Below, piece after piece: positions 58,401 to 64,000 of a DNA stretch of 64,000 nt (positions are counted from its first letter, which is position 1; every line of letters begins with the position of its first letter). The notes under the pieces are model-generated. The model was not told the origin of the DNA. It worked only from the letters and a program-made list of their open reading frames with translations, and made no database searches. Source of the stretch: Cadophora sp. MPI-SDFR-AT-0126 (lineage: Eukaryota; Ascomycota; Leotiomycetes; Helotiales; Ploettnerulaceae); contig JAGMVK010000012.1 of NCBI GenBank assembly GCA_020747065.1, positions 248,001 through 312,000 on the forward strand, given 5' to 3'. The position numbers were made by a program, and so were the translations under genes.

Positions 58401-59148
58401 CTGTGTGTTTGCAGAAGTGCTTGACTTAGACCTACTTTCAGTAATGCTCCGTGCTAAATTCTACAAAGCGTTGCACTGTCTGTTGAAATGTCCGATGCGA
58501 GATTTACTCCGAGGCGCAAATCTCCGTCTCTGGGACATGCTCTTCAGCTTGCCAGTGCATCTGAACCCTTATGGTGAAAGCCTGCAGACGTACCTGGATC
58601 CCAGGCTATCTGGGCCAAGACAACGTCGATGTTCAAAGTCCCAAAGAACAAGAGTGCGTTAAGTTTTGCTATGGAAGGCTGCTCCCGACTAAGCGCCTGT
58701 GCGCCCTGGCTGATGGCCCGTTTTGTGCATGATGAAGGGCTAGGATGATGCAGGTGGCTGTTCCACGCTCGTCCGTTGGCCTCATCGAATTGACACCCAG
58801 TAGCACCCACGCAACGAGATTCGCTTTCAGTATCGAGTCGATTGGCATCAAGAACACAAAAATTCCCCCGCATAGGATTTGCTCAATCGATACCATTCGG
58901 AAACGGCGTCTGATAAATCACCATTTGTCAGTGATATCAATGTCATACAAGGACAAAAGTACCTCTCATCTCCTTATCTACACGAGTCAGGGACATAACC
59001 TTGCCAAATCCGCCGCGGCCAATAATTTTCTGTCTAAGACAACGGATTCGCCAGTTATATTTCCCACCTTTCAGACAATCTCCCAATACTTGCCATCATG
59101 TGGTGAAAGTACATGCGGCAGTATCAGGGCTCTTGGCGGATCCCTTTC
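55432..59148. other. Gene-poor stretch between the MITE and TDP1
   Basis: No intact gene could be supported. On the minus strand a glycine-rich-loop sequence of a protein kinase (KIIGRGGFGKVMSLTRV) is visible at about 58979-59033, but no further kinase motif follows. The minus-strand frames at 57058-57333 and 56773-57045 read like protein but have many stops between them and I cannot name a family. This looks like a graveyard of decayed genes. Confidence 0.4.
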
Positions 59149-62100
59149 TCAATGGTCCCTGTAGAGCCAAGGCCGACGGGGTCCATATTGACTGCAAGGC
59201 ACTTGCATGGGCACGGGTATGTGGCCTGCAAAGGCATCCATACCCAAAGGTTCGTTGCGGTTGTCTTCGCGATCCGAAGGTTGTTCACTGCCGACTTTGA
59301 TCGTCACGGGGACCGGTACGACGACTCCACATTCCCAATTTCTCAAGGTAAGCTTTGGCTCTCTGGTATCTTTGTCTTTTACAAGGCGTCCCCCTGCGGA
59401 TGACGTCTGTTAGCAGGAGCTCTAGATGGGAATGCGTCTTTTGATAGCACTCTCCAGGAAATCTGCTCGTAAAACAGTATAAGAATAGCAGCAGTGTGGT
59501 TGCGCGGCTGAGGAACCCTACCGTGAAGTCGCCAGCTAAGTTCATCAGAATAAGACTTTATGACCTTCCTTTTTGAGTTGACTTACGACGAGGGCGTAAG
59601 CAAAGGTATCGTGACGAGTACAACAAGTCAATGGGAGCCATCTTGAGTCTTCGTCAAGTCTTGGCATATAATGCGCAGCACATGAGAGACAACTTGATAT
59701 GGAATTTCCTTGGCGCCATGGAGAGGTCAAGGGTGAACAGTGCAAAGATTCAAATCGAACGGAAATGGAATAGAACTTACAGGCAGACTCAGACAAGTTG
59801 GCGGACCCCACATAAGCCCATGCAATCTTGCTGTCTCGTTTACCACCATTTCCCCTGACAAACATCATCTTGCTGTGCATCAACAGTCCGGGTCTCAGGC
59901 TCTGACAATCGCGCATCAGATGTCTGGGAAACGTCGTTGAATCGTACCACTTCGCTTGCAAGCAGATAGTACCACCACACTATCGACATGTCAGTCGGCA
60001 CTCGGGCAATAGGCGCTTAACCGCGAAGGCGAGAGAGATTCCGTACCCCAATTCCTCCGCGGGAATTAGCCACCGTCTCCAGAGTCGGGAAGTAAATACG
60101 GAAGCGGTCATTGAGGATGTCCGAGAGTTTGCGCTCCGTCTCACACGGTTCCTTGTTCCTTGTTGATTTGCCGGCACGCCATCCATACTCCACGAGTCCA
60201 TCATCCCCTGTAACATTTACCCTGTCAGCTCTTGGCTCATGGTCAATCGGATCCGTCACATAAATCTTGGCACGTCAAAACCCTGTCCCGGTATCTTCGG
60301 GAAATTCCCATATTTGTAATTGTCACATTCCCACGACATCCCAGATAAACAAGCGAGGTACGAAAAGATGCACCTACCTTGTGCAGCGTTGTACAGGCTC
60401 TTCAGGAAAGTTTCGTCAAGGCTACCAATTGACGCTGCCTAGTAAAGATCAGTAACGAGTAATGGTAGCTGGGGTAAAGGTTTCATACGAGAAAGTCAAT
60501 ATCCAGGGCTGCGTCGGTTTGCAAGCCAAGTCTTTGAATAGCTGTTCCCCTAAATAACAAGACTCGAATTAGAACCGAATCTCAACGTATCTTGGCACGT
60601 CATGGAGCTCATCGGCAGTTCTGAACATGTTGAGGATAGATGAGGGACGTATGGGACATGAGATTGCTGCCTACAAACCACAGTATCCAGTTCGGTGCCA
60701 TATTGCCTGTTCTAGGTGCGATCCGCCTCTACTGCAAGTTAGACCGATTGCAAATGATATTGACAAACCGAGACTCACATGGAGTGTACAAATGCCATGT
60801 GTGATGTGCTAGAGAAGTCGAACTTCTTGAGGCTGTTGACTGTTCCGTGGTCAAGGCTCATAGCATCTAGAAAGAAAAACAGCTGGACAACTAGAATCAG
60901 CATTTCTGGATGTAAACTTGTCTCTGATCCAGTCTCAGCGATCGGCTGTTTTCGAGACACTTAAAGTGTAAGAAATACCCATCATCTTAACACTTACCTC
61001 CTCAGCAAAATGCGTTGATTCCGTTGCTGGGCTATCTGGCGGTAGTCGTGGAAGGTCGATCAGGAAACAAACATTCTCCATTACGCCTGTTTCTCCCCAG
61101 TCATAAGACGTGAGGTTGGCACTAGGGACGACGACTCGAAGGTGTGTTGGATACGAGAGAAGCTGAAGCTTGGAGTGCATGCAGTTTATGTTTCCCTCCA
61201 TAGGTGGAAAACAAAAACGATAGTTGCTAGGCGCCATAGAGCGTATGTTTTGCTTCTATGACATATTAGTGTTCGTGAACCAAATAAGTAAGCCAGGTAA
61301 CGATACAGCGACCGTGGAAAGCGATGTAGAGCAAGCCGTGAAGGGTATTCGATATCAAATTAAATACAAAAACTTGCAGTTTTGTTTTCATTGATGCCAA
61401 TTCAAGAATTTTGGGAGGACTTGATCCCGAAGGAGGCGGCGATGGCGGTGACCACGTTCACCGAGCTCAAGGAAGAGTATTCACGTACCTCAGCAGCAGT
61501 CTTCGCTTGCAGAACCCAAATGATCTTTGTCTTTGGATCAAGCTTTGATGCAACCCATTCGGGCTCGACTTGAAATGCACTGAGAATTGCTAGCTGAAGG
61601 TCGTCCTTTTGCAGAACTTCCTCGATCTTGATGTCGTCCCCTAAGCGAGGAACTCCCTTCACCCAAGTCTTCTTTACAATGCCGTCCGGATATTGAATGC
61701 CAGTTTTGCTAAGAGATTCCTCTTCTGTTCGAGACAAGACGTTCGACGTAACGTGCGATGTCTTTTGGCGTTTCTCCTCATTCGGTTGATACGCGAATTG
61801 AACTTGACTAGAAGCTTTCGAGGATGTACTGGGCTTCTCTTGTTCACACTGACCGAGTGGAGAAATTGAAGCATGTCTCTTGTTTTTACTTATTGGCTGA
61901 CTTCTCTCCGCTCTTCCCTTCTGTCGTTGAAGCCGCTCAGCCTCCATAGCCTTTCGATCCAATCCAAGTATACCTGCCAGAGGTTGAGATGCATCCATGG
62001 TGGCCTTTGTTCCAGACGACGATGATCCGGGACTAACACCGCCATCTCTATGCAAGGAGTGCTTTACAGCTACTTGCTCTGCCTTGATGGATTTGGAGGG

Positions 62101-62298
62101 CTTCGTCGGCGCACCTTGCGAGGCTCGAATCTTCCGCGTTGTCAACGGAGCATCAAGGTCATCATCGTCTTCATCGTTGTCGTCATCGTCGCTGACGAGA
62201 TCGATGACATCGGACTTGTTGCTGGCGGCAGGAGCTCGGTCTTTAAGGGATAGATCCACTGCTCTCTTGAAATCTTCATCGGAATCTGTATCTGACAT
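59149..62298 (-). CDS. TDP1: Tyrosyl-DNA phosphodiesterase 1
   Basis: Nuclear repair enzyme that hydrolyses 3'-phosphotyrosyl bonds left by trapped topoisomerase I. The gene spans 3.15 kb with about eight introns. The N-terminal exon starts MSDTDSDEDFKRAVDLSLKD (62298) and holds a UIM, a VIDLV SIM and acidic runs. It then reaches VLQKDDLQLAILSAFQVEPE and KTKIIWVLQAKTAAE. Catalytic motif 1 is MHSKLQLLSYPTHLRVVVPS followed by ANLTSYDWGETGVMENVCFL. Then LFFFLDAMSLDHGTVNSLKK, GGSHLEQAIWHRTGYCGL and FRIYFPTLETVANSRGGI follow. Motif 2 is LLMHSKMMFVRGNGG and AWAYVGSANLSESAWG. The end is LRNWECGVVVPVPVT to HIPVPMQV, SQYGPRRPW and LYRDH. Both HxK(x)nN motifs are intact. The intron splitting the TGG codon after SESA is unusually long, about 380 nt. 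Confidence 0.93.
62194..62283 (-). other. TDP1 ubiquitin- and SUMO-interaction motifs
   Basis: Residues 6-20 (62239-62283) fit a ubiquitin-interacting motif: acidic start, then FKRAVDLSLKD with the central Ala and Ser. Residues 31-35 (62194-62208), VIDLV, followed by a Ser and a long acidic run, fit a SUMO-interacting motif. Both lie in the disordered N-terminus. The assignment is by consensus only. Confidence 0.55.
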
Positions 62299-62315
62299 GT
62301 TGTAGTCCTTTTTTT

Positions 62316-62339
62316 GGGGGGGGGGGGGGGGGGGGGGGG
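62316..62339. repeat. 24-base G homopolymer (poly-C on the TDP1 strand)
   Basis: An uninterrupted run of 24 G on the plus strand follows seven T. On the minus strand it reads as 24 C then seven A, ending just before the TDP1 ATG at 62298. The true length is hard to sequence and probably varies. Confidence 0.9.
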
Positions 62340-63193
62340 CGGATGTTATGGTCAAACGAAATCTCTCGGACGATTTGGTGCAACTTTGAAGACGACGCCC
62401 TTCACGGACGTTTATCAACGCGAAGTTGACGAAGATACCAGTATATCGAAGATGGATCGGCTCACCTTTAGCCTCAGGTAGAGCTTGGTTGTTGAGGTGA
62501 GAATTCTGGTTGTCACGTGAGCGTAACAGGATGACTGGAGGAAGGTGCGGGCGAATGCCTGAAGCTGGTTTTGAGCAGGATGGGTGATAAATCGAAGGGC
62601 TTATCTCTCTAGAAGCTCCGCATCAGCCTGGCATAGCTAGACTTGGCAGTTGCGATCGTTGTTGCTGTTGGTATCATTTTCGTGAACCTTACCAAGAATT
62701 CATTCCGCTTTGAGGTTGAAGTTCAATCGCGCGTCCCTCTTCATGATCTGTGCTGCCATGAGTTTTAAAATACCCAGGTGACTGGGCAGCGTTTTAGATG
62801 CCCCTAGACACCAATAAGAGGGCATTTACTATTCTTTAAGCGAGAACAAACGTCACCCAACTGAAGAACCTACTCAGATGCAGAGCGCGCAACACTGCTG
62901 CGAATTGGAAAGGCTTTTTGAGCAGGTGCGGGAGTCAATACTTCATTCCGAGAATTTCAAACGCCTATCTCATCTACCTGGCATTTCTTCACCCAGGCAT
63001 ATTTGCAGGAAACGTCCTGCGTCACTCTGACAAAAGTGACTAGTCAATGACCTCACGACTCAGCCTTCCAGGGGGCCCTTTTTCTCCATCATATCACCGC
63101 CAGGATCCTCTGAAGGTTAATTATATTCCATCGTCAACGCTGGGAAGACTAATCTGCTATACTCAGTTTCATTATTGACCAGAATCGTGCAAA
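62340..63193. promoter_or_regulatory. Divergent control region between TDP1 and the FAD oxidoreductase
   Basis: Both flanking genes start here in opposite directions. The TDP1 side begins with the poly-C tract. No open frame of interest or TATA box was recognised. Confidence 0.45.
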
Positions 63194-64000
63194 ATGTCGG
63201 TCCAGAAGAAAAGAAAGGTTGTGATTATCGGCGCTGGGGCTGCAGGAATGGTAAGCTGGAAATTCATTACTCTTTGTATTCAATGTTGAGATTACAGGAA
63301 CATCAGTGTGATCCCGTTATCTGTCAATATTTAAGCTGAACATATCTTTGCAGTCATGCGCGGCCACTCTTGCTCAGCATCCCGAGAATTTCGAAGTCAC
63401 GATCATAGAACGCAATGATGTCACTGGAGGTCAAGCAACGTCGATTTCCATAAATAAAGAGAGGTATGGCGCAGACTGGATAAACGATGGTGTTCAAGGA
63501 GGCTCCCCAGTAAGCCGAATGCTCCTCTAGATACCTTTTCTGCGTTGACTCTATCCGGATATTCAAACACACCTTCAACTTCTTCAAGAAGTACGGTCAT
63601 GAACCCCAAGAGGTCAAGTTGCAGGTGGCTTTTGGCAAAGGCCCCGATGGCTTCTGGACGAACTGCTTCCCAAGTAATCTGATCAATCAGTTCTCGGCCG
63701 ACATCAAAAAGTTTGGCAAAGTTCTCAAGCTCATCAAATGGACCATGCCACTCCTTGGTCTGGTTCCAATCCGTATCATGCTCCGTATGTTCTTCTTCAA
63801 CAAGGACTTTGGGGACAAGATGGTGTATCCCCTCATTGCTCTCTTCTTAGGTACTGGAAACCAAACTGCGAATGTCTCGTGTGCTATTCTAGAGAGGTTA
63901 TTTGATGACCCCAACATGAAATTGTGGGACTACGATCCAGAAACCCTGCTTCCCAATCTACCTACTATGGTGACTTTCCCTAATCTCCATAACTTTTACG
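63194..64000 (+). CDS. FAD-dependent oxidoreductase / amine-oxidase-like protein, 5' part
   Basis: The start KRKVVIIGAGAAGM then SCAATLA, rebuilt across an intron, is the FAD-binding beta-alpha-beta motif (GxGxxG). Then VTIIERNDVTGGQATS and GADWINDGVQGGSP follow. Exons are 63194-63250 and 63354-63509. Exon 3 seems to start at 63559 and reads IFKHTFNFFKKYGHEPQEVK, LQVAFGKGPDGFWTNCF, ADIKKFGKVLKLIKWTMPLL and LIALFLGTGNQTANVSCAI, open to the window end. Family relatives are flavin monooxygenase-like or amine-oxidase-like proteins of unknown substrate in fungi. The intron before exon 3 starts GTAAGC but the only in-phase junction that restores SP-IFKH ends in GG (63557-63558) instead of AG. The gene continues past 64000, so length and C-terminus are unknown. 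Confidence 0.75.

Noticed and set aside
1..64000. A biosynthetic gene cluster or defence system
   Set aside because: No polyketide synthase, NRPS, terpene cyclase, P450 group, CRISPR array or bacterial-type defence genes are present; the genes are mostly unrelated housekeeping genes on both strands.

Overview
This window is nuclear DNA from a filamentous ascomycete (Pezizomycotina). Genes are intron-poor to moderately intron-rich, with short GT-AG introns (mostly 45-90 nt, CTAAC/CTGAC-like branch sites). Intergenic spaces run from under 0.1 to almost 4 kb. The family set is fungal: TUP1/RcoA, a WOPR regulator, ERG3, DUF2015 and an M6-like secreted protease. The WOPR protein and the general layout suggest Leotiomycetes, but that placement is inference. 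No bacterial-type operon, CRISPR array, rRNA or tRNA gene was found.

Layout. 0-5.7 kb: 3' part of a 6-phosphofructo-2-kinase whose bisphosphatase half has lost its catalytic histidine; a broken gene for a STAND-type fungal N-terminal domain; the TRAPP subunit Trs33. 6.3-10.1 kb: cytosolic malate dehydrogenase (-), ribosomal protein eL28 (-), and a DUF2015 membrane protein (+) sharing a short divergent promoter with eL28. 12.6-15.7 kb: a secreted M6-like metalloprotease (+) and UMP/CMP kinase (-), tail to tail 76 bp apart. 19.3-21.4 kb: the TUP1/RcoA corepressor (-) with a long repeat-rich upstream region. 24.1-25.3 kb: ERG3 C-5 sterol desaturase. 27-31.4 kb: a four-helix MARVEL-like membrane protein, a 61-residue cysteine-tailed protein, and a GPI-anchored eight-cysteine surface protein. 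33.1-34.3 kb: the RCE1 CAAX protease. 36.6-39.3 kb: a large serine-rich protein with a C-terminal membrane anchor. 40.3-44.7 kb: the ALE1-type MBOAT lysophospholipid acyltransferase (-) and VPS45 (+), divergently transcribed. 46.6-48 kb: mitochondrial cardiolipin synthase (-). 49.9-51.3 kb: a WOPR regulator (-) with several kb of repeat-rich upstream DNA. 55.2 kb: a 264-bp MITE with a TA target duplication. 59.1-62.3 kb: tyrosyl-DNA phosphodiesterase 1 (-) with N-terminal UIM and SIM motifs and a 24-nt poly-C tract just before its ATG. 63.2 kb to the end: an FAD-dependent oxidoreductase, cut by the window edge.

Most genes are housekeeping genes for central carbon flux, membrane lipids, vesicle traffic, prenyl processing, translation and DNA repair. 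Two are global transcription regulators and at least two encode secreted or surface proteins. They do not form a biosynthetic cluster. I found no convincing multi-gene novel system. The most interesting items are the small cysteine-tailed protein, the MITE, the modified PFK2 site, the TDP1 N-terminus and homopolymer, and the apparent GT-GG intron in the last gene. Exon borders come from reading splice signals together with family conservation and were not tested with transcripts.
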